The notes beneath the pieces were generated by a model. That model did not search any database. It was not told the origin of the DNA and was given only the letters and a program-made list of their open reading frames with translations. Source: Sporisorium sorghi (taxonomy: Eukaryota > Basidiomycota > Ustilaginomycetes > Ustilaginales > Ustilaginaceae). Taken from it: a DNA stretch of 64,000 nt. Below are positions 1 to 8,407 of the stretch, in pieces; position 1 is the stretch's first letter; each line of letters opens with the position of its first letter. Position numbers and translations under genes: made by a program. The DNA lies in NCBI GenBank assembly GCA_023212695.1, contig JALCCG010000001.1, positions 124,001-188,000 of the forward strand, written 5' to 3'.

Positions 1-147
1 GGCGCTATTGCGGAAGGGGCTAATCTGCTGCCATCCGCAAATGGAGAAGGTATCGTGATTGCTCAGGAGAATGAGGAGCTTAAACCGTTCGGACAAGCCT
101 TCATGGAGGCAATCGCTGCGCATCGTCATTGGACGCGCGCTATTTAA
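1..147 (+). CDS. C-terminal end of a LysR-like regulator (partial)
   Basis: An open frame enters from the left edge and stops with TAA at 145-147, leaving 48 residues. The visible part reads GAIAEGANLLPS, then VIAQENEELKPFGQAFMEAI. This loosely resembles the end of LysR-family effector domains, where a Gly-rich turn and 'LLP' are followed by a segment such as 'xLSPAAxAFxxFL'. The match is by eye and weak. No start, DNA-binding region or operon partner is visible, so the name is tentative. The following gene has its own promoter. Confidence 0.4.
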   Translation, partial: GAIAEGANLLPSANGEGIVIAQENEELKPFGQAFMEAIAAHRHWTRAI

Positions 148-160
148 CTTTGGGTATTGC

Positions 161-189
161 TTGAATACAGGAATGGATTAAGGTATAAT
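161..189 (+). promoter_or_regulatory. Sigma-A promoter of the his leader / hisS transcript
   Basis: TTGAAT (161-166) and TATAAT (184-189) are separated by exactly 17 bases, a near-consensus housekeeping promoter. Transcription would begin near 196 and give a leader of about 200 nt before hisS. Confidence 0.8.
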
Positions 190-226
190 TCCCTTTAATC
201 ATTTATGGAGTGAAGGGGATTATATC

Positions 227-274
227 ATGATGAACATCCAATGGAATCAACTTCATCATCACAAGCAGCGTTAG
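227..274 (+). CDS. Histidine leader peptide (15 aa)
   Basis: A short frame, ATG at 227 to TAG at 272-274, encodes MMNIQWNQLHHHKQR. A strong GAAGGGGA ribosome binding site lies at 212-219. Three consecutive histidine codons (CAT CAT CAC, 254-262) sit directly before a 10-bp hairpin arm. This is the layout of amino-acid-biosynthesis and aminoacyl-tRNA-synthetase attenuators: ribosome stalling at His codons when charged tRNA-His is scarce would change the folding of the leader RNA. The next gene encodes histidyl-tRNA synthetase, which fits. It is too short for ordinary gene calling. Confidence 0.75.
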   Translation: MMNIQWNQLHHHKQR

Positions 275-371
275 CACACCTGTAACCAATCAGGGTGGGC
301 TGACGCTGTTCGCGTTGGCCTCCCTGCCGCATAATAAGGCGCGCGGGACCAAGAGGTCCGGCGCGTTTTTT
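266..371 (+). promoter_or_regulatory. Transcription attenuator of hisS (alternative hairpins plus terminator)
   Basis: Three foldable elements follow the His codons. Stem 1 pairs 266-275 with 299-308 (10 bp, one G-U); its 5' arm overlaps the last leader codons. Stem 2 pairs CAGGG 291-295 with CCCTG 322-326 and competes with stem 1 for 299-300. The terminator pairs 340-350 with 355-365 (one mismatch, loop AAGA) and ends in TTTTTT. I infer that stalling at His codons frees 299-308 and favours an anti-terminating fold; which fold blocks the terminator was not computed. A T-box-like AGGGTGG occurs at 292-298, but the rest of the T-box consensus is absent. Confidence 0.65.
340..371 (+). terminator. 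Intrinsic terminator of the his attenuator
   Basis: GC-rich 11-bp stem (340-350 / 355-365, one G-G mismatch), tetraloop AAGA and a run of six T. It lies 26 bases before the hisS start, so it must be read through for hisS expression. Confidence 0.75.
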
Positions 372-397
372 ATTTTCAGAAGAAGAAAGGATGATCT

Positions 398-1681
398 ATG
401 GTGCAGAACGTAAAAGGGACAAACGACTATTTTGGCAAGGAGCAGGCCGTTCGGCGAAAGGTGCAGTCCACACTGCGCGACGTGTTTGAGAGCTATGATT
501 ATGAGGAGATGGAATCCACCATCCTGAATGAGCGGGAACTGTTGTCTTCGAAGTACGCAGGCGGAGAAGAAATTCAGAAGGAGATGTATCAGCTGACCGA
601 TCAGGGAAAGCGAGACCTGGGTCTACGATACGATTTGACGATTCCATTTGCCAAGGTGATTGCCTTTAACCCCGGTATCGAGCTGCCGTTTAAACGGTTT
701 GAGATGGGGAAGGTCTTTCGGGATGGACCCGTTAAGCGGGGAAGATTGCGGGAATTTCTGCAATGCGATGTCGATGTGGTGGGGATTCCGGGTCCGGAAG
801 CGGAGGTCGAGCTGATGCAGCTCGCAGTTGAAGCGTTTCGGAGATTGGAGATTCCGGTTCTCCTCCGATGGAATAACCGCCGATTTTTGGGGGAGGTACT
901 TGAATCGATGGGCGTTCCCGCAGAGATGAAATCAACGGTGATGCTAACGCTCGACAAGATCGAGAAGATTGGCAGGGAAGGAGTTCGGCAAGAACTGGTG
1001 AGCAAGGTGCTGGCTCCTGAGGTTTGCGATCACATCCTTGAGTTTGTTGATCTTAAAGAGCCGTCCTTCGAACAGATTGTCAGGAGATACCGCGTAGGCG
1101 ACAACCCCGGTGCACGTGAAGTCCAGATGCTGCAAGACATGCTGCAGCGAGTAGGGCTTGAGCAGGATTGTGTGTTCGATCCATTTCTTTCACGCGGATT
1201 GTCTTTCTATACGGGTACCGTATATGAAATCTTTGATGTCTCGGGCAGCTACCGTTCAAGCCTGGGCGGAGGGGGACGATATGATGCCATTATCGCACAC
1301 CTCGTCGGAAGGGATGATATTGCCTATCCGACGGTTGGGCTGTCGTTCGGAATGGAATCCATCATGGAAATGATCCGCAACCGCCCAATGGGAACGAGCA
1401 AGCCGCAGGTGATTGTTATTCCGATAGGAGATACCATTCCGGAAGGGCTTCGAGCAGCTGCAGTCCTCAGAAACCAAGGATTACGTACCGAATTCGCTCA
1501 TAACGGACGGAAATTGAAAAAGACGCTGTCGAAGGCCTCTTCCGATGGCATCCCGTATGTCATTCTGATCGGCGAAGAGGAAGCGGCTGCGGGACAGGTG
1601 CGATTGAAAGGCATGCACGAGAATACGGAGGTTCAGATGCGGCTTGAAGAAGTCGTGGCATTCATGAAGCAGAATTCATGA
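398..1681 (+). CDS. hisS: Histidine--tRNA ligase, archaeal/eukaryotic-like type
   Basis: Class II aminoacyl-tRNA synthetase charging tRNA-His in the cytoplasm. The 427-aa protein has motif 2 (FRDGPVKRGRLREF, about residue 106), the histidine-specific loop RGLSFYTGTVYE (about 265), the Gly-rich GGGGRYD, and an anticodon-binding domain from about residue 335. That C-terminal domain distinguishes it from HisZ. Where E. coli-type bacterial enzymes read LRPEGT, this one reads LRYDLT, and it has REFLQCD after motif 2, as in archaeal and eukaryotic HisRS. The start is ATG with AGAAAGGA upstream. It is monocistronic behind the His-leader attenuator and ahead of a strong terminator. It may be a second HisRS of the genome; this cannot be tested here. 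Confidence 0.92.
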   Translation: MVQNVKGTNDYFGKEQAVRRKVQSTLRDVFESYDYEEMESTILNERELLSSKYAGGEEIQKEMYQLTDQGKRDLGLRYDLTIPFAKVIAFNPGIELPFKRFEMGKVFRDGPVKRGRLREFLQCDVDVVGIPGPEAEVELMQLAVEAFRRLEIPVLLRWNNRRFLGEVLESMGVPAEMKSTVMLTLDKIEKIGREGVRQELVSKVLAPEVCDHILEFVDLKEPSFEQIVRRYRVGDNPGAREVQMLQDMLQRVGLEQDCVFDPFLSRGLSFYTGTVYEIFDVSGSYRSSLGGGGRYDAIIAHLVGRDDIAYPTVGLSFGMESIMEMIRNRPMGTSKPQVIVIPIGDTIPEGLRAAAVLRNQGLRTEFAHNGRKLKKTLSKASSDGIPYVILIGEEEAAAGQVRLKGMHENTEVQMRLEEVVAFMKQNS

Positions 1682-1726
1682 ATCAACACGCATGAACCAA
1701 GCGGTTTGCATCAGCTTGGATACACG

Positions 1727-1765
1727 AAGACCCCGCTTTGCCGGAAGCGGCAGCGCGGGGTCTTT
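1727..1765 (+). terminator. Terminator of hisS
   Basis: AAGACCCCG pairs with CGGGGTCTT, with an inner TGCCG/CGGCA helix, followed by TTT. It lies between convergent genes (hisS and the germination operon) and may serve both. Confidence 0.75.
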
Positions 1766-1783
1766 CCATCTACATACCATCGG

Positions 1784-1984
1784 TCAAGTATGAAATATCG
1801 TAAAGTAACTCCAGATGGCAAGGACGGACAGCACGATCAGCAGTACTCCTAAAATGATGGAATAGCGGTACTCCTTTTTCATATTTCTTGCTTTATAATT
1901 TTTCCGGTCGACCGTCAGCATCATTAGACCCGATCCAAGGAGCATCACGCTTGCATAAGCTGCAGAGTTAAACACAGAAACCAT
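1784..1984 (-). CDS. Small two-helix membrane protein, germinant-receptor D-subunit-like
   Basis: A 66-aa protein with two hydrophobic helices (about residues 7-24 and 42-62) joined by a basic loop (DRKNYKARNMKKEYR). It starts 12 bases after the gerC-like gene, with GGGGGG as ribosome binding site, and is the last gene of the operon. Small two-helix 'D' proteins encoded with Ger receptors are known in Bacillus and modulate germinant response. Assignment rests on size, topology and position; a second such protein closes the other ger operon in this window (35314-35499), which strengthens it. Confidence 0.65.
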   Translation of the reverse strand: MVSVFNSAAYASVMLLGSGLMMLTVDRKNYKARNMKKEYRYSIILGVLLIVLSVLAIWSYFTIFHT

Positions 1985-1996
1985 ATCAATTCCCCC

Positions 1997-3229
1997 CTAA
2001 TCTACCTTCATGCCGACTCTTCTTATATCGGAGCTCACATGAATAGTGTACGTCATGTTGGAGTACAACAGGGCCCAGTCATTTTTGTCACGAATGTGTT
2101 TGTGCCAGTAATCCCGGTTGTTTGCTCTTACGATCTCACCGAAACCTATAATATCCGATTTGTCTTTTTGAGTTTTCTCAAGTAAACTCGTGATCATTTC
2201 TTTGACAAACCGGTTAAATCCCCTCTCAGCCATGTTCAACTCTTCCTGATCGTCCATCCCTGGCTTGGGACTGTATTTCTCGGCCAATTCAGCCTGGATT
2301 CGGACGTTTATCGTTGCATGAGGTTTACCATTCCGTATGTCGACTTTGATGCTGGACTGGCGCTCTGTAGCACGGATCGTAACAAATCCAATACCCGGAA
2401 CATTGTACATTGCGGTATAACCCCCGGGATTAAATCCCTTAGCCGCCATGTAAGCACCGATTTCGATGGGTGTGGTCGTACCGACCAGCTTATTGGAATT
2501 AAAATAGGCCAAGCCTTTAATCAGAATGTTTTCTTTTTGACGAATCGATACGTAGGGCAGGTAGGCGTTCTGCCCCAGCTTCGATTCACTATTCCAATAG
2601 TTGGAGAGGGAATTCTTCGGGAACTTCCCCATGTCGGCAGCCTTCTCAAGCATGGCCAATAAATATAAGGTAGGTACCCGCTCTAATGGCGGAGCAACTC
2701 CCATTAAATCCGCCGCTTTGTTATCGGTTATCAGCAGCCATGTGGATCGGCGAACCTCCTGATTACGGCGCAAATAATCATTCAGATCGTCCATGCCTCT
2801 ACGTGCAACGTTCTCATTGACAACAATGACTCGAAGATGAATCAATGACCGGGGATCCGCAATTTCCTGCTGCAGATTATTCATGGCATCATTAATGGTA
2901 TGTCCAACGACACTAACCACCCAGACCGGTTCTTCTTTGCCCTCGGCCGAGCCTCCATTACCGCCAGGACCTAACGGAATACGGCCGGGTACGGCAATCT
3001 GCGCCGTTAATCGAATCATGCGATTGTCCAGTGGCGCTGCTTCTTCCCTGGAATGGGTAGTTAAATCTTCTGTACTGCTTGCCCCTTCCTCAGCCTCATC
3101 AATGCCAATCCCCAGAATCAAGGCCCGGTCCTCGATTTCAATTCGATCCCAGCAGCCTGTCAGTGAGAGCACTAATAAAACCAGAAGCATAAAGCTAATC
3201 TGTCTCTTGCACTTCGCTAGAATTCCCAT
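1997..3229 (-). CDS. Ger(x)C-family spore germination lipoprotein (C subunit)
   Basis: The C subunit of a nutrient germinant receptor, a lipoprotein at the spore inner membrane. After a short basic N-terminus and a hydrophobic stretch comes the lipobox LTGC followed by WDRIEIEDRALILGIGID, typical of GerC proteins. The body (about 410 aa) matches the family length. The chosen ATG at 3229 has AGAGGTG six bases upstream; an in-frame GTG at 3238 would add three residues. It overlaps the end of the gerB-like gene by 35 bases, indicating translational coupling. It is third in the A-B-C-D operon. Confidence 0.9.
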   Translation of the reverse strand: MGILAKCKRQISFMLLVLLVLSLTGCWDRIEIEDRALILGIGIDEAEEGASSTEDLTTHSREEAAPLDNRMIRLTAQIAVPGRIPLGPGGNGGSAEGKEEPVWVVSVVGHTINDAMNNLQQEIADPRSLIHLRVIVVNENVARRGMDDLNDYLRRNQEVRRSTWLLITDNKAADLMGVAPPLERVPTLYLLAMLEKAADMGKFPKNSLSNYWNSESKLGQNAYLPYVSIRQKENILIKGLAYFNSNKLVGTTTPIEIGAYMAAKGFNPGGYTAMYNVPGIGFVTIRATERQSSIKVDIRNGKPHATINVRIQAELAEKYSPKPGMDDQEELNMAERGFNRFVKEMITSLLEKTQKDKSDIIGFGEIVRANNRDYWHKHIRDKNDWALLYSNMTYTIHVSSDIRRVGMKVD

Positions 3230-4319
3230 GCGGTTCACCTCTAACTTTCCTCAATAAAGCCACGATCAGTAATATGAAGGGATAGCCTATGGTCAGCGCC
3301 AGTCCGATTATTCCCACAATCTCCACAAACACGTACAAGGAAAACACGCTTTTGGGGATCATCGCCAGAATAAAGACGATAGGGAGAAAGAAATGGCTAA
3401 TGAAACGATGATCCTGACTTCCGAATACCTTCTGGGCACCATTAATCGATATATAGTAGCTTGCTGCGAGTGAGGTAAAGACCGAGACCACCCATACGAT
3501 GATAAAAATAGCATCGAGGCGCTCCAAGGTGTCACCCGGAATGGTGGTGGCCCGCGCGAGTTCCAGAGTCGGCCACATGAGATGATTGATCTCATGCGGT
3601 CCGAATACAGCTACAGCGGCGCAGACAATCAGCATATACAGCGTACCTGATATGAAAATGCCGCCCAGAAAGGATTTGATTGCTTTTTTTGGCGTTTGCA
3701 TAGCCGGGATCAGCAGTGTAACGATAAAAGCCGGCTGGAACAAGGCGGCAATCGTTAATGCCCCTTTTCCGTATCGTGCAGGAATGTTCCCGATAATCGG
3801 CTGAAGATTCAGAAGTTCAGCATTTTGCAAGGACACCAGGACGATGGCAAGCCCCGGGACTAATATGAACGGGAGATAGAAGACATGGAAGTATGTGAAT
3901 TTCAACAGCTTCTGTCTTGTAGCCATTACGACTAATATCATCATGGTGATAATGGTGACTTCTGTTGGAGTCCGCCGGAGGACGGCTGATGTAATGACTT
4001 CTCCGAATTCGCGCACCGCCAGAGCGGTCAGCAAGATGAAGAAGACGGCCAGACATGTATTAAACACATAAGCCAAGGGGCGCCCTATAATTCTCTGTCC
4101 ATATTCGAATATACTCTCACGAGGGAAGCGAATGCCCAGCAGCGTGAGCAGGAGCAAACCGATAAACGCGATTCCGATTCCAAGCAGCGTGACAAGAGGA
4201 GCCCCCGTGTTGGCTTCTTCTGCGGCTATTCGCGGCAGGGCAAGTATGCCCACACCAATAATGGCACTAATGACCACTGCACCGACCTGCCGCTCCGTGA
4301 TATGTGAGGAAGCTTGCAT
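3195..4319 (-). CDS. GerB-family spore germination permease-like protein (B subunit)
   Basis: A 374-aa integral membrane protein with about ten hydrophobic helices, of the GerAB family within the amino acid/polyamine/cation (APC) permease superfamily. The start SSHITERQVGAVVISAIIGVGILALPR is typical of GerB proteins. In known receptors the B subunit binds the germinant within its transmembrane core. Its ATG follows the stop of the A-subunit gene by three bases, with GGAGAA as ribosome binding site. The ligand cannot be deduced from sequence. Confidence 0.9.
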   Translation of the reverse strand: MQASSHITERQVGAVVISAIIGVGILALPRIAAEEANTGAPLVTLLGIGIAFIGLLLLTLLGIRFPRESIFEYGQRIIGRPLAYVFNTCLAVFFILLTALAVREFGEVITSAVLRRTPTEVTIITMMILVVMATRQKLLKFTYFHVFYLPFILVPGLAIVLVSLQNAELLNLQPIIGNIPARYGKGALTIAALFQPAFIVTLLIPAMQTPKKAIKSFLGGIFISGTLYMLIVCAAVAVFGPHEINHLMWPTLELARATTIPGDTLERLDAIFIIVWVVSVFTSLAASYYISINGAQKVFGSQDHRFISHFFLPIVFILAMIPKSVFSLYVFVEIVGIIGLALTIGYPFILLIVALLRKVRGEPHGNSSEVQETD

Positions 4320-4322
4320 GAC

Positions 4323-5921
4323 TTATTCTCCTTGCTTGTTGGATTGAAGAACAGGTTCAGCTTTCGGCACTCCTTCGTAGCCTAATCGATCATCATCCAG
4401 GGTATGCAGATGGCTGGGCCGCTTCTTGAAACACCAGAGCGGTCCTCGAATCAAGGAATCCTTCAGCCCTTGTTTGCTTACCGGAGTTACCGGGTTCATA
4501 TATGGAACGCCAAACGAGTCAAGGAACAGCAGGTGATTCATGATGATGATCAGACCGATCATGAGGCCATAAAGCCCGAACATCCCACCGGCGATCAGCA
4601 GAGGGAATCGGAGCATTCGGATCGAGATGGCCGCATTGTAGGCTGGCGTAGCAAAAGAACCGATCGTGGTCAGCGCGATGACAACAACCGTGATCGGACT
4701 GGCAAAGCCTGCCCCTACGGCGGCCTCGCCAACAACAAGCACGCCGACGATGGACAATGCACCGCCGATCTGCTGCGGTAATCGAAGCGTCGCTTCCCGC
4801 AGCACTTCCATAGACACCTCGATGAGTAATACTTCCACAACGGCAGGGAAGGGGACACCGGCCCGCCCACCGGCCACGGCCACGGCGAAGTCTGTCGGAA
4901 TCATCTCCGGATTGAAGGAGATAATGGAGACGTACAGGGCAGGAAATATAAGGGAGAAGACGATCGCCAGTAGCCGGATAAATCGAACCAGGCTCCCCAT
5001 GATGAACCGTTCCGAATAATCATCCGTCACTTGATAGAATTGGTTGAACACCGCCGGAATGATAAGGGAGAAAGGGGACCCATCGACCATAATGACAACT
5101 CTTCCTTCGAGGATGGAGGCAGTGGCCTTATCCGGCCGTTCTGTGTTTTGAACCTGAGGGAATGGGGAGTAGGGATGATCTTCTATGAACTGCTCAATAT
5201 AGCCGGAATCCAGGATGCCATCGATGTCAATCTTGGAAAGTCGTTTCTCCGCTTCCTTCAATAGTTTGGGATTGGCAATGCTCTCGATGTAACATAAGGC
5301 GACTCGGGTTTTCGTTCTTTTTCCAATGCGAACAATTTTTATTCGAAAATCGCCCACTTTGATACGAGCACGCAGCAGGGAGATGTTGGAATCCAATACC
5401 TCGATAAACCCGTCCTTCGGACCTCGAATGGAATGTTCGGTTTGGGGCTGCTCGATACCTCGTTTCTCAATTTGCCTAGTGTCGAGCACAAGGCCGCCGG
5501 GAATGCCATCGATGAGCAGCACGGTGCTGCCTTCTGTAATGGCATCCAGAATGTCAGCTCCATCAGATACCCGTGCCGTTTCGCTAATGTACAAGGTCTC
5601 ATTCATCAGGGTGTCCATCAGATTATCCAAATGAATAGACTTGTCCTCCAGATGACGAGGCTTATACATCAGTGGTTTATGAATATCACGATATATGGAT
5701 AGGGTGTCGACCAAGGTTGTGTAGTAGATGATAACGCCTTGAAATTCATTGAAAATATGCAGATGGCGAATTTCGATGTCGTCACTGTCTCCTAAGCAGG
5801 AGCGTACGATCATTAAATCAGACTCTAAGCAGCCCGTCAGTTTCTCTGGTGTACCAGGCGTTCTGCGAGTGGTCAGATTCGGATTTTTTTGCGGTTTTTT
5901 TCGATTTCTAAATCGTATCAT
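4323..5921 (-). CDS. GerA-family spore germination protein (A subunit)
   Basis: A subunit of a germinant receptor, 532 aa from the chosen start. It has a hydrophilic N-terminal half with RGPKDGF (the family's RGP motif) and four to five membrane helices in the C-terminal half, with PEMIPTDF and a GVPFPAVVE region typical of GerAA. I place the start at ATG 5921, which has AAGGTGG eight bases upstream; an in-frame ATG at 5969 lacks a ribosome binding site. It is the first gene of the minus-strand operon A-B-C-D. No sigma-G promoter could be confidently placed upstream. Confidence 0.9.
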   Translation of the reverse strand: MIRFRNRKKPQKNPNLTTRRTPGTPEKLTGCLESDLMIVRSCLGDSDDIEIRHLHIFNEFQGVIIYYTTLVDTLSIYRDIHKPLMYKPRHLEDKSIHLDNLMDTLMNETLYISETARVSDGADILDAITEGSTVLLIDGIPGGLVLDTRQIEKRGIEQPQTEHSIRGPKDGFIEVLDSNISLLRARIKVGDFRIKIVRIGKRTKTRVALCYIESIANPKLLKEAEKRLSKIDIDGILDSGYIEQFIEDHPYSPFPQVQNTERPDKATASILEGRVVIMVDGSPFSLIIPAVFNQFYQVTDDYSERFIMGSLVRFIRLLAIVFSLIFPALYVSIISFNPEMIPTDFAVAVAGGRAGVPFPAVVEVLLIEVSMEVLREATLRLPQQIGGALSIVGVLVVGEAAVGAGFASPITVVVIALTTIGSFATPAYNAAISIRMLRFPLLIAGGMFGLYGLMIGLIIIMNHLLFLDSFGVPYMNPVTPVSKQGLKDSLIRGPLWCFKKRPSHLHTLDDDRLGYEGVPKAEPVLQSNKQGE

Positions 5922-6210
5922 GCGGATAACCACCTTATGATGTTGCTCTAGATACAGGTAGTCTTGCATGATTAAGGAAATTTATTCGTTCTGGCTTAAA
6001 ACAACAAAAAGGCCGGTCGTGGAAAATAATGCTCTACGTTTTGAGGAGGTCCTTTATAACGTGTAGGAAGATTGTCCCATGCAAATATTCATTGAACTCG
6101 TTTTTGTCATGTTTGACTATAATTGATTTCTACCGAAAAGGCACTCGCGCTCCCATCGATCTCCGAGTAAAATAAAACGTATAGAATTTACCAGGAGGGA
6201 GCGGATTGCA

Positions 6211-7992
6211 ATGCTGCACGAACAATATTTTATGCTGCACCAAAAGCTTGCTGTTAACGCTCCAGCCAGCATGGCTACGGAAGTAACACTTGAACAGATT
6301 GCCAACACGCTGTATTGTTCAGCTCGAAACGCCAAGCTGGTTCTTCGCAAGCTGGAAGAGAAGGAATGGATCATCTGGAAGGCAGGTCGTGGAAGAGGGA
6401 TACGTTCCATGCTGACTTTTCAGGCGGATAAGGAAGCGCTGCTGCAGGAAGCGGCACAACAGCTCACGGAAAAAGGAGAATATAAACAAGCCTTTGAGCT
6501 GATGCGCAACTACGGTGAGGAAATCCGCACGCATGAGTCTTATGTGGAATGGATGAATGGGCATTTCGGGTTCTGCAAGGAGGAGAAGGAGGGAGAGGAA
6601 GCAAGGGATTCCTTGCGGCTTCCCGTCTACCGGTTAATTGATACGCTGGATCCCGCAGAATGCTACTACAGCTTTCCGGCTCATATGATCCAGCAGATAT
6701 TCGACCGCTTGGTGATCTATGAGAACGCTACGGATCAGTATCTTCCGGCGATTGCACATCACTGGGAGAACAACAATGACGCAACGGTCTGGACCTTCCA
6801 TCTTCGGAAAGGGATTCTGTTTCATGACGGCAAAGAATTAACCGCAGATGATGTGAAATTTACGATGGAACGCTTGGGACGAAAAAGAAACCGCTGGATC
6901 TTACGCGAACTGAAAAACGTTGAAGTGGTCTCTCCTCGCGAAGTTCGATTTATCCTCAATAAACCGAATCGGATCTTTATACGGTATCTCTCTGCCACGT
7001 GCATGTCGATTGTGCCGCAGCATTTGCTCCGTTTCAATGAGGAGCAATACTGGAAGCTTCCTGTGGGGACGGGACCTTTTCAGGTAGAGGAATGGACGGA
7101 GGATCGATTGTCTATTCGGGCGAGTCCCTATTATTATCAGGGGCGGCCGCACTTGGACAGCGTCCAAATCATCTTCATGCCGGAAGATGCAGAGCACTCT
7201 GATGTCAGGTGGGAGCGGTTGCTGCAGGATTCGGATCCAAGCGATCCTACGGAAGAGATGAGTGGCATGGACACCGTTGAATCTCTGAACGGCTGTACCA
7301 CCTTGATTACGTGGAACATGAGGAAGCCGGGGCCATATCAATCCATCGAATTTCGACGTGCTTTCAGCCTGATTCTCAATCGGTCCGGAATGGTACGTGA
7401 ATTAGGGGAGTACAGACTGTATCCGGCCAGAGGTTTTCTGATAGACGATGGAGCGCCTTACCACAAAGATCGATTCGATCCGGATTTGGCTAAACAACTG
7501 CTGCAGCAGTCAGGTTATGACGGTTCCCCCATTCGAATGGGTTCTCTCGCTCATCATATGAAAGATGCGGAATGGGTTCAGAATCAATGCGCTGCCATTG
7601 GCATTCTATTGATCATCTGCGAAGAGAAGATGGACACCATTCACAAACCAGAAGTGATGAGTAATATGGATTGTATCCTGCAAGGTCTTGTTCTGCCTGG
7701 TGAAGAAGTATGCTTGATCGAAAATTACGAGCAGGAGGACAGCGTTGTCAAGGAATTCATGGATCCGTCGCTGCACGACTGGGTGAAAGAATGCATTGAT
7801 GATGCGCTTGCCAGTGAGGAGTGCAAGGAAAGGCTGAATCTCTTGGCGAACATTGAGGAAAGGCTTCGGGAGGAGGCACAGGTCTCATTCTTGATTCATT
7901 CCAAGTTTCAAGCGCAGTTACATTCATCATACAAGGGTGTAGTCATCAATAATCTGGGCTGGCTCGATTTTAAGCAAATTTGGCGGGTGTGA
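6211..7992 (+). CDS. SgrR-family transcriptional regulator with solute-binding domain
   Basis: A 593-aa one-component regulator. The N-terminal ~115 residues form the SgrR-type winged helix (TLEQIANTLYCSARNAKLVLRKLEE is the recognition part). From about residue 150 to 560 it resembles an ABC-transporter family 5 (oligopeptide) solute-binding protein, with LRKGILFHDGKELTADDVKFTMER characteristic of that fold but no signal peptide. The family senses a small ligand in the cytoplasm through this domain. Ribosome binding site GGAGGGAG precedes the ATG. It stands alone between divergent and convergent neighbours, so its target is not visible here. Confidence 0.85.
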   Translation: MLHEQYFMLHQKLAVNAPASMATEVTLEQIANTLYCSARNAKLVLRKLEEKEWIIWKAGRGRGIRSMLTFQADKEALLQEAAQQLTEKGEYKQAFELMRNYGEEIRTHESYVEWMNGHFGFCKEEKEGEEARDSLRLPVYRLIDTLDPAECYYSFPAHMIQQIFDRLVIYENATDQYLPAIAHHWENNNDATVWTFHLRKGILFHDGKELTADDVKFTMERLGRKRNRWILRELKNVEVVSPREVRFILNKPNRIFIRYLSATCMSIVPQHLLRFNEEQYWKLPVGTGPFQVEEWTEDRLSIRASPYYYQGRPHLDSVQIIFMPEDAEHSDVRWERLLQDSDPSDPTEEMSGMDTVESLNGCTTLITWNMRKPGPYQSIEFRRAFSLILNRSGMVRELGEYRLYPARGFLIDDGAPYHKDRFDPDLAKQLLQQSGYDGSPIRMGSLAHHMKDAEWVQNQCAAIGILLIICEEKMDTIHKPEVMSNMDCILQGLVLPGEEVCLIENYEQEDSVVKEFMDPSLHDWVKECIDDALASEECKERLNLLANIEERLREEAQVSFLIHSKFQAQLHSSYKGVVINNLGWLDFKQIWRV

Positions 7993-8001
7993 TCCGCCAA
8001 C

Positions 8002-8039
8002 AAAAAGAGCAAGCGAGAACATCCTCGGTTGCTCTTTTT
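8002..8039. terminator. Bidirectional terminator
   Basis: AAAAAGAGCAA (8002-8012) pairs with TTGCTCTTTTT (8029-8039). A/T tracts on both sides allow termination from both strands, between convergent genes. Confidence 0.8.
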
Positions 8040-8042
8040 GAT

Positions 8043-8252
8043 TTATAAAGATTTATGATGGCTTCTTCGTGATCTGCGTTTTCGAAAGAAGCCATAAAGC
8101 TTATCGAGAAGACGGACATTTTTGGCGGCGCGTTGGGATTTGCTTATTCCTGTCTCGTCATAAATAACGAATCTTCCCTGACGATCAAGTTCATCCAATC
8201 TTGTCTGTTGATACTCATGTAACTTCTCCAGCGTATATATATCGTTGTTCAT
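8043..8252 (-). CDS. Small hypothetical protein, basic C-terminus
   Basis: A 69-aa soluble protein that I do not recognise. The ATG at 8252 has GGGAGGT five bases upstream, so it is translated from a strong site; an upstream in-frame start at 8276 lacks this. The N-terminal half is amphipathic (YTLEKLHEYQQTRLDELDRQGR) and the last 15 residues are very basic (FRKRRSRRSHHK). It is followed by a bidirectional terminator. No function is suggested. Confidence 0.6.
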   Translation of the reverse strand: MNNDIYTLEKLHEYQQTRLDELDRQGRFVIYDETGISKSQRAAKNVRLLDKLYGFFRKRRSRRSHHKSL

Positions 8253-8407
8253 GTGACCTCCCTGCAAGACATTCATAAATTCGCTTCATCCATGCGGAAT
8301 GTCTTGATACTTTCATTATGGAGGTCCACCGAACTTGTAAAAAGGGTAAACATGAGCAGCAGATTTTCCCCTTTTAACGAACTACAGGGCTGCCGCAGGG
8401 AAGGGCT

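Noticed and set aside
285..330. T-box riboswitch upstream of hisS
   Set aside because: AGGGTGG is present, but NACCGCG does not follow it and no specifier-loop layout was found. The His-rich leader peptide explains the region better.
5870..5969. Sigma-G promoter for the first ger operon (CATCATA near 5938)
   Set aside because: The -35 spacing is wrong (about 20 bases) and the start point would fall within the ribosome binding site.
6092..6123. Promoter of the SgrR-like gene (TTGAAC ... TATAAT)
   Set aside because: The spacing is 20 bases, too long for sigma-A, and no better -35 was seen.
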